Assembly (NCBI GenBank): GCA_003280025.1
Contig: QCGD01000007.1
Location: 39,060 to 103,059, forward strand
Length of the DNA: 64,000 nt
Reading direction: 5' to 3'
Origin: Prochlorococcus sp. AG-363-P06
GTDB lineage: Bacteria > Cyanobacteriota > Cyanobacteriia > PCC-6307 > Cyanobiaceae
Part shown: positions 29,172 to 38,673 of the stretch, one piece after another
Layout of the letters: each line of letters starts with the position of its first letter
Position numbering within the stretch: position 1 is the first letter of the stretch
Notes under the pieces: generated by a model
The model's input: only the letters and a program-made list of their open reading frames with translations
Told to the model about the DNA's origin: nothing
Databases searched by the model: none
Program-made: the position numbers and the translations under genes

Positions 29172-29789
29172 TTGCATAAAATAGGACTTATAGATTACGG
29201 AATGGGAAATATTCATTCTGTAACAAAATCTCTAGAAAGTCTTGGAGAAGAAATTTTATTAATTAAGAATATTAATCAATCGAAGGATTGCAAAGCATTA
29301 ATACTTCCCGGAGTTGGTTCATTTGACCCAGCAATGATTAATCTTAGAGATACTGATTTAATAATTCATATTAAGAATTGGATTAGTAGCGGGAAATCAT
29401 TCTTAGGAATTTGTTTAGGCCTACAATTACTTTTTGAATCAAGTGATGAAGGTTCTCTTAGTGGTCTAGGTATAATTAAAGGCAAAATAAAGAAAATACC
29501 TAAAATATTTGACCAAAGATCTCCCCATGTAGGTTGGTGCAATCTCAATCAAACAAAAAATAATACTTTGATAAGAGAAGGTGAATTAAATAATTGGGTA
29601 TATTTTGTTCATTCCTATCATGCAGTTCCTAAGGACTCAAATATAATTGCAGCAAATGTTGATTATGGTTATGAAAAATTAACAGCAATAATTGAAAATG
29701 ATAATTTATTAGCTTGTCAATTTCATCCGGAAAAATCTGGTAAAACTGGAGAGAAATTCTTACGAAGGTGGCTTGAAAATATTCAATAA
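29172..29789 (+). CDS. hisH: Imidazole glycerol phosphate synthase, glutaminase subunit HisH
   Basis: A protein of about 205 residues with the class I amidotransferase triad: Cys in 'FLGICLGLQLLFE', and the His and Glu of 'CQFHPEKSG'. It supplies ammonia to HisF in histidine synthesis. The TTG at 29172 is chosen because it gives 'MHKIGLIDYGMGN', the family's normal start. An upstream ATG at 29112 would overlap trxA by 50 bases and add 20 unrelated residues. Confidence 0.95.
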   Translation: MHKIGLIDYGMGNIHSVTKSLESLGEEILLIKNINQSKDCKALILPGVGSFDPAMINLRDTDLIIHIKNWISSGKSFLGICLGLQLLFESSDEGSLSGLGIIKGKIKKIPKIFDQRSPHVGWCNLNQTKNNTLIREGELNNWVYFVHSYHAVPKDSNIIAANVDYGYEKLTAIIENDNLLACQFHPEKSGKTGEKFLRRWLENIQ

Positions 29790-29800
29790 TTTGAAGAGAT

Positions 29801-30391
29801 ATGAAAGCAAAATTAAGGTTAATAGGTGGTAAAAGGCTTGAAAGTCCAAAAAATATTTATACTAGGCCTACTACTTTACGGGTTAGGGAGGCTATTTTTA
29901 ATATATTGAGAAATAGAGTAGAGAATAGTAACTGGTTAGATTTGTTCAGTGGGACTGGATCAATATCTTGTGAGGCATATAATCACGGTGCAAAAAAAAT
30001 TGTCGCCATTGAAAAAAATAAAAACAACACAATAATATGTTTAAAAAATCTTCTTTCACTTCACAATATCGAAAGCAGAAAAAAAGATATTGATGTTATT
30101 TGCAATGACGTTTTAATTTGGACAAAACCAAATCATAAGAGAAACTCATTATCTAAAAATAATGATTTAAATAAGTTGAAATTTGATTTTATTTATCTAG
30201 ATCCACCATATGGTGCTAATTATCATGAATTCGTTTTAGATCAAATCTTTAATTGTAATTTTATAAAAAAAGATACATTAGTTATTTGTGAACACTCACC
30301 TGAATTGGTTATTAAAAAAAGTAACTTATGGGAAACTATAGATGTAAGAGATTATGGACAGTCAAGGTTAACTTTTTTAATCTATGTCTAA
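29801..30391 (+). CDS. rsmD: 16S rRNA (guanine-966-N2)-methyltransferase RsmD
   Basis: A 196-residue SAM-dependent methyltransferase. '[11 protein letters not shown]' and '[15 protein letters not shown]' form the family start, '[15 protein letters not shown]' is the SAM loop, and '[12 protein letters not shown]' is the N-methylase catalytic motif. It modifies 16S rRNA during ribosome assembly. Its last 15 bases overlap the 3' end of petG on the other strand. Confidence 0.94.
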   Translation: MKAKLRLIGGKRLESPKNIYTRPTTLRVREAIFNILRNRVENSNWLDLFSGTGSISCEAYNHGAKKIVAIEKNKNNTIICLKNLLSLHNIESRKKDIDVICNDVLIWTKPNHKRNSLSKNNDLNKLKFDFIYLDPPYGANYHEFVLDQIFNCNFIKKDTLVICEHSPELVIKKSNLWETIDVRDYGQSRLTFLIYV

Positions 30392-30496
30392 GATTCCTGA
30401 ACCTCTTCTATATTGATTCCAAGCACTTACAAATAATCCTAGGAGAGTAATTGGGACTAGTCCCAAGACTATTCCACATAAAAGAGGCTCAATCAT
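30377..30496 (-). CDS. petG: Cytochrome b6f complex subunit PetG
   Basis: A 39-residue single-membrane-helix protein. It opens '[15 protein letters not shown]', continues through one hydrophobic span, and closes '[14 protein letters not shown]', the very conserved PetG sequence. It stabilises the cytochrome b6f complex in the thylakoid. The coding sequence is convergent with rsmD and overlaps its stop by 15 bases. It is so short that automated calling may miss it. Confidence 0.96.
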   Translation of the reverse strand: MIEPLLCGIVLGLVPITLLGLFVSAWNQYRRGSGILDID

Positions 30497-30551
30497 TTTC
30501 TGGCAATTTTTTAATTTCCTATTCACAATTGTTACATACGGATTATTTTTT

Positions 30552-30938
30552 GTGACATCATCTTCATCATCTGCAGCAGAAAAGAAAATAAAACTAGAAA
30601 TCTGGAAAAAGGTTTTAATTGTTTTACTTGTTGCTTTTATGATTTTTGTTCTGATTTACCTAAATAATCATGAGTCAAATCAATATATTCTTAAAACTCT
30701 TGAACTTGAAGGATCTGTTAAAGATGGAAATGCTCTTTTCAAAACAAATTGCGTTGGATGTCATGGAATTACAGCGAGAGGATTAGTAGGTCCAGATTTA
30801 CACTCAATAACTCAAAGTTTTAATGATAAGGAGATCATAAAACAAGTAACTGGTGGGCTTACACCACCTATGCCAAGTTTTGAAATTGATCCTCAAAATA
30901 TGGCTAATTTACTAAAGTATTTACATAGTTTGGATTAA
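30552..30938 (+). CDS. Membrane-anchored c-type cytochrome, CytM-like
   Basis: A 128-residue protein with an uncleaved N-terminal membrane segment (about 19-38) and a small class I cytochrome c domain. The heme site is 'NCVGCH' (Cys67, Cys70, His71) and the likely sixth ligand is Met107 in 'PPMPSF'. Size and anchor recall cyanobacterial cytochrome cM, linked to respiratory and photosynthetic electron balance, but CytM is not proven by these features. The start is GTG at 30552. It is divergent from petG and is followed at once (1 base) by the TrmJ-like gene. Confidence 0.85.
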   Translation: MTSSSSSAAEKKIKLEIWKKVLIVLLVAFMIFVLIYLNNHESNQYILKTLELEGSVKDGNALFKTNCVGCHGITARGLVGPDLHSITQSFNDKEIIKQVTGGLTPPMPSFEIDPQNMANLLKYLHSLD

Positions 30939-30939
30939 T

Positions 30940-31680
30940 TTGGACAAAACTTTTTCAAAACTAAAAGTCGTATTAGTGGAACCTAATGGTCCTTTAAATG
31001 TTGGAAGTATTGCAAGATTATGCGCCAATTTCGAGGTTGATGAATTAAGAATTATTTCCCCTCAATGTGATATATACTCTTTAGAAGCAAAAAAAATGGC
31101 TCTTAAAGGTCAAAGATATATTGATAAATGTGAAATCTTTAATAATCTTGAACAGGCTATATTTGATTGTGATTTAGTCCTTGCTTCGTGTGGGAGAGCA
31201 GAAAAAAGCAAAGATTCATTCTTTGAATCTCCAGAGGATATACATAAATGGATATTATCTCTACAACAGATAAAAAATTTAGCAATTTTATTTGGAAGAG
31301 AAGATAGAGGTTTAACTAATGAAGAATTGCTTATGGCTCATAGGATTGTAAATATACCCTCTTCTGAGAATTATCCTTCATTAAATTTATCTCACGCAGT
31401 TTCAATAATACTTTATGAATTATATAAATCTCCTAAAAGAGATTTACCTAAGGACTTAAAAGTTTTTGATCTTGCCTCATCAAAGCAGATAAATGAATCG
31501 TTTTTGGAGATAGAGGAAATGCTTTTTAGGGTTGGATATCTTTTGAAACATACATCTAGGGCTAAAATAAGTAAGTTTAAAAAATACATCTTAAGAGCAA
31601 ACACTTCAATCCATGAAATGAATATCTTGAGAGGAATTATTCATCAAATCAATTGGTTCTTGAATAATTCAAAAAAGTAA
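30940..31680 (+). CDS. trmJ: TrmJ/SpoU-family tRNA (cytidine/uridine-2'-O-)-methyltransferase
   Basis: A 246-residue SPOUT methyltransferase. 'VVLVEPNGPLNVGSIARLCA' opens the fold, and the knot motifs 'LAILFGREDRGLTNEEL' and 'NYPSLNLSHAVSIILYEL' follow. The longer C-terminal helical extension is the TrmJ type rather than TrmL. It probably methylates the ribose at tRNA position 32. The start is TTG at 30940, one base after the cytochrome stop, which suggests translational coupling. Confidence 0.85.
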   Translation: MDKTFSKLKVVLVEPNGPLNVGSIARLCANFEVDELRIISPQCDIYSLEAKKMALKGQRYIDKCEIFNNLEQAIFDCDLVLASCGRAEKSKDSFFESPEDIHKWILSLQQIKNLAILFGREDRGLTNEELLMAHRIVNIPSSENYPSLNLSHAVSIILYELYKSPKRDLPKDLKVFDLASSKQINESFLEIEEMLFRVGYLLKHTSRAKISKFKKYILRANTSIHEMNILRGIIHQINWFLNNSKK

Positions 31681-31802
31681 ATAAAAAATAAAAATTATAT
31701 AAAACTTTATTTTTGAAGTTTCAATTTGATATGTATATTTACTAAAAACATTTTCTGAAGTAGCATCTATTGATCATGTGATAATTAAAGAAAACTAAAC
31801 CT

Positions 31803-32891
31803 GTGACTACAACAAAGAAAAGAAGAGTTTTTCCTTTTACGGCGGTAATTGGTCAGGAAGAAATGAAATTAGCTCTCTTATTAAATGTTATTGATCCAAG
31901 AATTGGAGGTGTAATGATAATGGGAGATAGAGGTACTGGGAAGTCAACCACTATTAGAGCTTTAGCTGATTTGCTACCAGCAATAGATGTTGTTAAAGAC
32001 GATCCTTATAATAGTTCCTTGGTTGATCCTGATTTGCAAAGTAGAGAAGTCTTAGAAAAAGTTGTTCAAGGAGAAAGTCTAGAGAGAGATCAAAAACAGG
32101 TACCAATGGTCGATTTGCCTTTGGGAGCTACTGAAGACAGACTATGCGGAACTATTGATATAGAAAAAGCTTTAAGCGAGGGAGTTAAAGCCTTTGAACC
32201 AGGGTTGTTAGCAAAAGCTAATAGAGGATTATTATATGTAGATGAAGTAAATTTACTTGATGATCATTTGGTCGATGTTCTCTTAGATTCAGCAGCCTCA
32301 GGCTGGAATACAGTTGAAAGAGAAGGGGTATCAGTTAGACATCCTGCAAGATTTGTTTTGATTGGTTCTGGCAATCCAGAGGAAGGGGAATTAAGACCGC
32401 AATTACTAGATAGATTTGGAATGAGTGTTGAGGTCAAGACAGTAAGAGATGCAGAATTAAGAGTTAAGGTTGTTGATCAGAGAACCTCTTTTGATGATAA
32501 TCCCGACGCTTTTTCAATAAGTGTAGAGAAACAACAGGATGAACTTCAGCAAAAAGTAATTAAAGCTCAGGAAATATTAAATTCAGTTCAAATGGATGAA
32601 GATCTTAGATTAAATATTTCTGCAATCTGTGGAGAGCTAGATGTTGATGGATTACGTGGAGATATTGTTACTAATAGATCAGCAAGGGCAATCGCTGCCT
32701 ATGAGGGTAGAACTGAAGTTCAAGAAGAAGATATTGCAAGGGTAATTACTTGTTCCCTAAGACATAGATTAAGAAAAGATCCACTAGAGCAAGTTGACTC
32801 AGGTGAAAAAGTTATTCAAGCCTTTTGTAAGGTCTTTGAATTGGATGAAAAAGATAATCTTTCAAAGTTCCAATTATCAACTAATGTTTAA
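31803..32891 (+). CDS. chlI: Magnesium chelatase subunit ChlI
   Basis: A 362-residue AAA+ ATPase that, with ChlD and ChlH, inserts Mg2+ into protoporphyrin IX in chlorophyll synthesis. Walker A 'GDRGTGKST' is at 41-49, Walker B in '[16 protein letters not shown]', the sensor '[20 protein letters not shown]' follows, and the arginine-finger region is 'DRFGMSVEV'. Length is normal. The start is GTG. ruvC follows 5 bases later. Confidence 0.97.
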   Translation: MTTTKKRRVFPFTAVIGQEEMKLALLLNVIDPRIGGVMIMGDRGTGKSTTIRALADLLPAIDVVKDDPYNSSLVDPDLQSREVLEKVVQGESLERDQKQVPMVDLPLGATEDRLCGTIDIEKALSEGVKAFEPGLLAKANRGLLYVDEVNLLDDHLVDVLLDSAASGWNTVEREGVSVRHPARFVLIGSGNPEEGELRPQLLDRFGMSVEVKTVRDAELRVKVVDQRTSFDDNPDAFSISVEKQQDELQQKVIKAQEILNSVQMDEDLRLNISAICGELDVDGLRGDIVTNRSARAIAAYEGRTEVQEEDIARVITCSLRHRLRKDPLEQVDSGEKVIQAFCKVFELDEKDNLSKFQLSTNV

Positions 32892-32896
32892 TTGTC

Positions 32897-33370
32897 GTGA
32901 GGATAATCGGGATTGACCCTGGATTAGCGAGAGTTGGATATGGAATTATTGAAATAAAAAAAGAAAAAAAGATCATATTAGATTGTGGTGTGATTGAGAC
33001 TAGTAAAGATAAAAAAGAGGAATGTAGACTATTTGAGATATTTAAGGATCTTAATGAATTAATAGACCATTGGAATCCTAATATTGCTGCAGTAGAGAAA
33101 TTTTTCTTTTATAAATCTAGTAGGACTATTAGCGTCGTGCAGGCTAGAGGTGTAATTATGATGGTATTAGCTTCAAAACATATTAAAGTTAGTGAATATT
33201 CACCAGCTCAGATAAAGCTAACTGTTGCTGGAACAGGTAAAGCATCTAAGAAAGAAGTTCTCGAGTCAGTGATGTATAATTTAAAACTTAATAAACCTCC
33301 AAAACCTGATGATTCTGCAGACGCATTAGCAATAGCCCTGACAAAATTAAATGAAGAAGGCTTTAACTAA
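32897..33370 (+). CDS. ruvC: Crossover junction endodeoxyribonuclease RuvC
   Basis: A 157-residue Holliday-junction resolvase with its four acidic residues visible in '[15 protein letters not shown]', '[11 protein letters not shown]' and '[13 protein letters not shown]'. The start is GTG at 32897, immediately behind chlI. It works with RuvAB in recombination and repair. Confidence 0.95.
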   Translation: MRIIGIDPGLARVGYGIIEIKKEKKIILDCGVIETSKDKKEECRLFEIFKDLNELIDHWNPNIAAVEKFFFYKSSRTISVVQARGVIMMVLASKHIKVSEYSPAQIKLTVAGTGKASKKEVLESVMYNLKLNKPPKPDDSADALAIALTKLNEEGFN

Positions 33371-33379
33371 TTAATAATT

Positions 33380-33937
33380 ATGATTATCTCGGTAAAAAAG
33401 AATTTGGAGAGAAATATTTTTAGAAAACAAAGAGAAGAAAGCTCCTTAAATGATAGGAGTAATGTAGTGAATAATGTGAATAAGTATATAGAATATTTTT
33501 TTAATAAAAATCAGGATATTAATCACATAGGGATTTATTGGCCTTTAAAAAATGAAGTAGATATTAGAAGTCTTAAAGATAAATTTCCTGTAGCTTTGCC
33601 AAGATGTGAAAAAAATAAAAAACTTTCATTTTATTCTTGGGATGATAAACCACTTACTAAAGATTTTGAAGGTATTCTAGGTCCTGAAAACTCAAAGCCA
33701 TTAACATATAAAGAGATTAGTATGATTTTTTTACCATGTCTTTCTGTGGATCAAAAACTAGTTAGATTAGGTTATGGTGGTGGATATTTTGATAAATTAA
33801 GAGAAGATGAAAATTGGCGTAAAATTCCATGTATTGGTTTGTTGACTTCTAATTGTGTAAGTATAAAATCATTAACCAGAGCTGATTGGGATATTCCTTT
33901 ATCAGGTTTTATCACTGAGAATGAAATATCTGTATAA
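33380..33937 (+). CDS. 5-formyltetrahydrofolate cyclo-ligase
   Basis: A 185-residue enzyme that turns 5-formyl-THF into 5,10-methenyl-THF with ATP. The family's 'GIYWPLKNEVDIRSL' and the ATP/folate loop 'LVRLGYGGGYFDKL' are present. It connects to the folate cycle of folD at 14 kb. It lies 9 bases after ruvC on the same strand. Confidence 0.9.
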   Translation: MIISVKKNLERNIFRKQREESSLNDRSNVVNNVNKYIEYFFNKNQDINHIGIYWPLKNEVDIRSLKDKFPVALPRCEKNKKLSFYSWDDKPLTKDFEGILGPENSKPLTYKEISMIFLPCLSVDQKLVRLGYGGGYFDKLREDENWRKIPCIGLLTSNCVSIKSLTRADWDIPLSGFITENEISV

Positions 33938-33973
33938 TAAGTTACCTACAAGTAACTATAAAGTTTTTGAAGA

Positions 33974-34402
33974 ATGGATAATCAAAAAACCTATATTAAG
34001 TTAAACAAGTTAGTTGATAAGTTGAAAAATGCAGAAGATCCTAAAAGAAAATACGAATATATTTTATGGCTAGGTAAAAAATTGGAAGAACCAGATAGTA
34101 ATATTCTTATTCCTGAAAATAAAGTGAAGGGATGCGTTTCCGAAGTTTTTGTAAAAGCTAGTATCCATGGTGGCAAGTTATATTGGCAAGGATATTCAGA
34201 CGCCTTAATAACAAAAGGTTTGCTTGCATTCCTTATAAATGGATTGAATGAATTGACACCCAAAGAAGTTGTTAAGATAAACAAGAAATTTTTAGAAGAA
34301 ACGGGTTTAAAAGCAAGCTTAACCCCTTCAAGATCAAATGGATTTTTAAATATACTATTAAAAATGCAGTCACAGGCAAATGAATTTTTGTCTGTCCAAT
34401 AA
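33974..34402 (+). CDS. sufE: Cysteine desulfurase activator SufE
   Basis: A 142-residue SufE with the sulfur-accepting Cys54 in 'KVKGCVSEVFV' and the 'GYSDALITKGLLAFLI' helix. It takes persulfide sulfur from SufS for Fe-S cluster assembly, important for photosystem I and ferredoxin. An antisense frame covering the whole gene (33991-34428) is open by chance of codon use and is not called. Confidence 0.94.
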   Translation: MDNQKTYIKLNKLVDKLKNAEDPKRKYEYILWLGKKLEEPDSNILIPENKVKGCVSEVFVKASIHGGKLYWQGYSDALITKGLLAFLINGLNELTPKEVVKINKKFLEETGLKASLTPSRSNGFLNILLKMQSQANEFLSVQ

Positions 34403-34437
34403 TATAAAATTAAATCTATTATAAACAAGAAATAAAA

Positions 34438-35739
34438 ATGGGAAAATGTAAAATCGGTATTGTTGGTTTTGGAACTGTAGGCACAGGGATTTATAAAATA
34501 TTAAGATCAGAATTTGACTCGCATCCAATATTAAAAGAAATAGAAATTGTGAAAATAGCAGTTAAAGATGTTAATAAAAAAAGGGAGATCGCCATAGACA
34601 ATAATTTGTTAGTAGATAATCCAATTGAATTAATTGATGATCCCTCAATTGATGTAATCGTTGAAGTAATGGGAGGGATTGATATAGCGAAAGATATCAT
34701 TATGAAATCTTTAAGAGCTGGTAAATCTGTTGTTACCGCTAATAAAGCAGTTATTGCTAGATATGGAAGTGAAATATACGAGGCTGCAGCCCAAGAAGGA
34801 GTTTATGTTTTGTCGGAGGCCGCAGTATGCGGAGGGATTCCAATAATAGAACCTTTAAAAAGATCTCTTAAAAGTAACCATATAAAAAAAATGGTAGGGA
34901 TAATAAATGGAACAACAAATTTTATTCTTTCAAAAATGACAAATGAAAAAGCTGATTATATGGAAACTTTAAAATTAGCTCAAAAACTAGGTTACGCTGA
35001 ATTTGATCCAACAGCTGATGTTGAAGGACATGATGCTACAGATAAAATCTTAATTCTTAGTGAACTTGCATTTGGAGGAAAAATCGAAAGAGATTCAATA
35101 ATTACAGAAGGTATTAGTAAAATTAATCTTAAAGATATTGAGTATGCAAATAAATTAGGATTTGAAATTAAACTTTTAGCACTTGCAGAAAGATATCCTA
35201 TTAATAGTAATGATTCGCTTCCTTTAAATATTTGGGTAGCCCCTTCTTTAATTCCTAAATCTCACCCCTTAGCAACTGTTGAAGGAGTAAATAATGCCTT
35301 ATTGATAGAAGCCTCTCCTCTTGGAGAAATAATGTTATATGGCCCTGGAGCTGGAAGTGGACCAACGGCCGCTTCAGTGGTCTCTGATATATTAAATCTA
35401 CATGCAACTTCGATAAAAAATAATAATACAGTAGATCCATTATTAGCTTTTGATTTCTGGAGAAATTGCCACATAATAGATTCTTCACAAATAACAAAGA
35501 AAAATTATCTTAGAATTATATGTATTGATAGCCCTGGGGTAATAGGTAAAATTGGTGATATCTTTGGTAATTATGATGTTTCAATTGAATCAATTGTTCA
35601 ACTTGATGCAAGCGAGGATAGAGCAGAAATAGTTGTAATAACACATGAAGTTAGTAATGGCAATTTCGAGAAATCAAAGGAGGAAATAAATGCTCTCAAT
35701 GAAGTTAAAATTATCGCTAGTCAATTAAGTTGTATTTAA
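34438..35739 (+). CDS. hom: Homoserine dehydrogenase
   Basis: A 433-residue NAD(P)-dependent enzyme reducing aspartate semialdehyde to homoserine for threonine and methionine. 'IGIVGFGTVGTGIYKIL' is the nucleotide site, 'SVVTANKAVIARYG' and 'GGIPIIEPLKRSLKSN' belong to the catalytic core, and 'LGYAEFDPTADVEGHDATDK' holds the substrate residues. A C-terminal ACT domain (about 355-430) suggests threonine feedback. Confidence 0.96.
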   Translation: MGKCKIGIVGFGTVGTGIYKILRSEFDSHPILKEIEIVKIAVKDVNKKREIAIDNNLLVDNPIELIDDPSIDVIVEVMGGIDIAKDIIMKSLRAGKSVVTANKAVIARYGSEIYEAAAQEGVYVLSEAAVCGGIPIIEPLKRSLKSNHIKKMVGIINGTTNFILSKMTNEKADYMETLKLAQKLGYAEFDPTADVEGHDATDKILILSELAFGGKIERDSIITEGISKINLKDIEYANKLGFEIKLLALAERYPINSNDSLPLNIWVAPSLIPKSHPLATVEGVNNALLIEASPLGEIMLYGPGAGSGPTAASVVSDILNLHATSIKNNNTVDPLLAFDFWRNCHIIDSSQITKKNYLRIICIDSPGVIGKIGDIFGNYDVSIESIVQLDASEDRAEIVVITHEVSNGNFEKSKEEINALNEVKIIASQLSCI

Positions 35740-35786
35740 AAAAATAATTTGCAAATTCCTTGATAGCTTGTTAAACCGAAGAGAGT

Positions 35787-36062
35787 ATGTGTTTAATTTC
35801 TACAGCTATAATGAATTATTCAAAATTAATAGAAAATAAAAAAGAAATTAATTCTCGAATTATTCCTGAGAACCTATATAAAGGTTCATGCGTAAAAATT
35901 AAAAATAGTAAAAAGACCTTTCAAGTAATAGGTATTAACATACAAAAAAAAATATGTTGGATAAGAGAGTGGCCTTTCCCCTCTATTGATAAAAAAACAT
36001 TCGCTTTGGAAATAAGTCAAATAACCTTACAAACCTACTGCTCAGAAGAATTCACAAAATAA
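35787..36062 (+). CDS. Small conserved-looking protein of unknown function
   Basis: A 91-residue protein, basic, with 'NLYKGSCVKIKNSKKTFQVI' and 'KICWIREWPFPSIDKKTFAL' segments that look like a small beta-barrel (about two to five strands). The internal ATG (giving 'MNYSKLIENKK') may be the real start. It lies between hom and the ABC binding-protein gene, all on the plus strand. Function unknown. Confidence 0.6.
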   Translation: MCLISTAIMNYSKLIENKKEINSRIIPENLYKGSCVKIKNSKKTFQVIGINIQKKICWIREWPFPSIDKKTFALEISQITLQTYCSEEFTK

Positions 36063-36086
36063 GTCAATAATTTAAATTAAAAGATT

Positions 36087-37658
36087 ATGCAAAATAAATT
36101 TCTATTATCAATATTAATTTCTTTAATTTCCTTATCCAATTATTCCTGTGCATCAAAAAAAATATCTCAAAAAATTATAGTTGCAAGTTCTGGGAAAATA
36201 GAATCTATAGATCCTGCAAGAGCTACTACTCTTAAGACAATTCAATTATTAAATTCACTTGGAGATACATTATATGAATTAAATGCTAATGGTGAATTAA
36301 TTCCTAAATTGGCTTTAGGAATGCCCACCATTTCTAAGAATGGATTGCAAATAATTATTAATTTGAGAAAAAATGTATTTTTTCACGATGGGACTTTATT
36401 TAATGCTGATGCATTTAAGTTTACTTTTGAAAGATTCAAAAGAATTGGAACGATGAATTATATTTTGGGCGATAAAATTAAATCAATAGAGGCTCCAAGC
36501 GATTATAAAATAATAATTAATCTAAAAAAACCATCAAGTTCTTTAAATGGATTACTTACTTCTGTAAATTTAACACCTATCTCTCCAACTTTTTATAAGA
36601 ATTATTCCGATAAATTTTTAAATAAACAATTTGTTGGTACTGGAAAATATATCTTGAGAAGATTTTCTAATGAAATTCAAGTAATGGATCCAAATTTAAA
36701 ATATTGGGGTAAATCCCCAAATAATAAAGGTATCAATTTTGTAGGCTATGCTAATTCTTCCTCTCTTTTTGGAGCTTTAAAAAGTAAACAAATTGACGTT
36801 CTTTTATCAAATTCAATTGATGACATACAAATAGATAGTTTACGCTTACTCAGTAAAAATAAAAAACTTAGAGAAGGTAATAGTCCGGCCACAGAAATAA
36901 GTTTTATAAGTTTTAGAACAAATATTCATCCATTAAATAATCTTAATGTAAGGTTGGCTTTGGCAAAAAGTCTTAATAGGAAATTTATTAGTAAAAAAGT
37001 AAGCTATGGATTAAGAATTCCATCAAGGTCCATAGTCCCACCTATATTTAAGAATGGCAATCAAGATTTGTGGCCCAAATATGATCCCTCAGAAGCAAAA
37101 AAGTTACTTCAAAAAGAAGGCTATTGCAATGGAAATTTATTAAATATCCCTCTTACTTATAGGTCTAATGTTCCCGCTGACAAACTTATTGCATTAACAT
37201 GGCAAGAAGAAATAAAAGCTGTTTTGAATGATTGCATTGAAATAAAACTCAATGCGGTAGAATCCACAACAATTTATAAAAATCTAAGCTTAGGAATTTA
37301 TACAGCTGTAATTCTAGACTGGACAGGAGCTTATTCTGATCCAGAGGCATACTTAACTCCACTTTTAAGCTGTAGTGAAATTGATAAAGGTGTCTGCAAG
37401 AAAGGTGAAGCAGTTTATAGTGGTAGTTTTTGGGGATCCAATAAAGTAGAAAAATTATTTCTAGAGAGTGAAAAGGTAAATGGTGATAAAAGATTAAAAA
37501 AACTTCTTGAAATCGAAAAAATCGCTGCTAATTCAATTCCATATGTTCCTATATGGATATCCTCTCAAAAAGCATGGTCTCAAAAAAAGATTTCAAAACC
37601 CACTTTCAATGGAGCAGGAATTATTTCATTGAGCGATCTTAAATTAATTAATGAGTAG
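36087..37658 (+). CDS. ABC transporter extracellular binding protein, family 5 (peptide/nickel type)
   Basis: A 523-residue secreted binding protein with an N-terminal hydrophobic signal ending near a Cys ('SNYSCASKK'), possibly a lipoprotein, though the lipobox is not canonical. Family 5 features include 'ESIDPARATTLKTIQLLNSL', 'VFFHDGTLFNADAFKFTFER', 'FVGTGKYILRRF', and the late 'GAYSDPEAYLTPLLSC'. It would bind oligopeptides or a nickel-type complex; the ligand cannot be told. Its last codons overlap the permease gene by 8 bases. Confidence 0.9.
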   Translation: MQNKFLLSILISLISLSNYSCASKKISQKIIVASSGKIESIDPARATTLKTIQLLNSLGDTLYELNANGELIPKLALGMPTISKNGLQIIINLRKNVFFHDGTLFNADAFKFTFERFKRIGTMNYILGDKIKSIEAPSDYKIIINLKKPSSSLNGLLTSVNLTPISPTFYKNYSDKFLNKQFVGTGKYILRRFSNEIQVMDPNLKYWGKSPNNKGINFVGYANSSSLFGALKSKQIDVLLSNSIDDIQIDSLRLLSKNKKLREGNSPATEISFISFRTNIHPLNNLNVRLALAKSLNRKFISKKVSYGLRIPSRSIVPPIFKNGNQDLWPKYDPSEAKKLLQKEGYCNGNLLNIPLTYRSNVPADKLIALTWQEEIKAVLNDCIEIKLNAVESTTIYKNLSLGIYTAVILDWTGAYSDPEAYLTPLLSCSEIDKGVCKKGEAVYSGSFWGSNKVEKLFLESEKVNGDKRLKKLLEIEKIAANSIPYVPIWISSQKAWSQKKISKPTFNGAGIISLSDLKLINE

Positions 37659-38673
37659 AGATCTAAATAAAATTCTTAATTATTCGTTTTTAAAGATTTC
37701 TTTAATACCATTAATGTTGTGGGTAATATCTACATTAGTTTTTATTTTATTAAGAATTGCTCCTGGAGATCCTGTTGATGCGATTCTTGGTTCTGGGGCT
37801 GATGCAGTATCAAGAGAAATGCTTAGAAACAGATTGGGTTTAAATGAATCTCTTCTTTCTCAATACCTTAATTATATTAATAATATTTTACACCTGAATT
37901 TAGGGCTATCTTTAAGTACTGAAGAGCCAGTTTTGACTATTATTCTCAAGTCATTACCAGCAACCCTCGAACTTGGATTTTTTTCAATATTAAGTGCAAT
38001 ATTAATAGGCTTCACACTAGGCTTTATTGGGTTAAGGTACAAAGGAAAAAAAGGTGATTATATTATTAGAATAATTGGTATCGCTTCTTATGCTATCCCC
38101 CCTTTTTGGGGTGCGATGTTGGCTCAGTTAATATTCTCTGTATATTTTAATATTTTTCCTATTGGTGGAAGATTTCCTGTCTTTCAAAATCAAAACCATA
38201 TAACTGGATTTTTAGTATTAGATAGTTTTCTTTCTAATGATTTTATTGGTTTGAGAGAAAGCCTTTATCATCTTGCACTACCTTCTTTAACTCTAGGTTT
38301 TCTTTTAAGTGGAATTTTTAGTAGATCTTTAAGAATAAATTTAGATAAGTCATTAAAAAGCGATTATGTAAATGCTGCTATTACTAGAGGTGTTTCTAGA
38401 AGAAGAATCATTCTAAATCATGCATTACCTAATGCACTTTTGCCAATAGTTACTATTTCTGGTTTAACAATTGCTTCATTAGCAGGTGGTGCTCTTTTGT
38501 TTGAAGTTACTTTTTCATGGCCTGGTATCGCGTTAAGGTTGCATGAAGCAATTTCTCAAAGAGATTACACCTTAGTTCAAGGGATAGTAATTATCACTTC
38601 ATTATTGATAGTTTCTCTAAATCTTCTTGTTGATATTTTGATTGCATTATTAGATCCCAGAATTGAATACTAA
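37651..38673 (+). CDS. ABC transporter permease, DppB/OppB type
   Basis: A 340-residue permease with about six membrane helices. The 'LRIAPGDPVDAILGSGADAV' loop and the EAA loop 'DYVNAAITRGVSRRRII' followed by 'LNHALPNALLPIV' are characteristic of DppB. It overlaps the binding-protein gene by 8 bases. No DppC, DppD or DppF gene follows: the next gene is on the other strand and overlaps by 4 bases. The remaining parts must lie elsewhere or be shared. Confidence 0.92.
   Translation: MSRDLNKILNYSFLKISLIPLMLWVISTLVFILLRIAPGDPVDAILGSGADAVSREMLRNRLGLNESLLSQYLNYINNILHLNLGLSLSTEEPVLTIILKSLPATLELGFFSILSAILIGFTLGFIGLRYKGKKGDYIIRIIGIASYAIPPFWGAMLAQLIFSVYFNIFPIGGRFPVFQNQNHITGFLVLDSFLSNDFIGLRESLYHLALPSLTLGFLLSGIFSRSLRINLDKSLKSDYVNAAITRGVSRRRIILNHALPNALLPIVTISGLTIASLAGGALLFEVTFSWPGIALRLHEAISQRDYTLVQGIVIITSLLIVSLNLLVDILIALLDPRIEY

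Noticed and set aside
33991..34428. A 145-codon open frame antisense to sufE
   Set aside because: It lies entirely opposite a well-supported gene with intact catalytic Cys; the frame is open because of codon composition.
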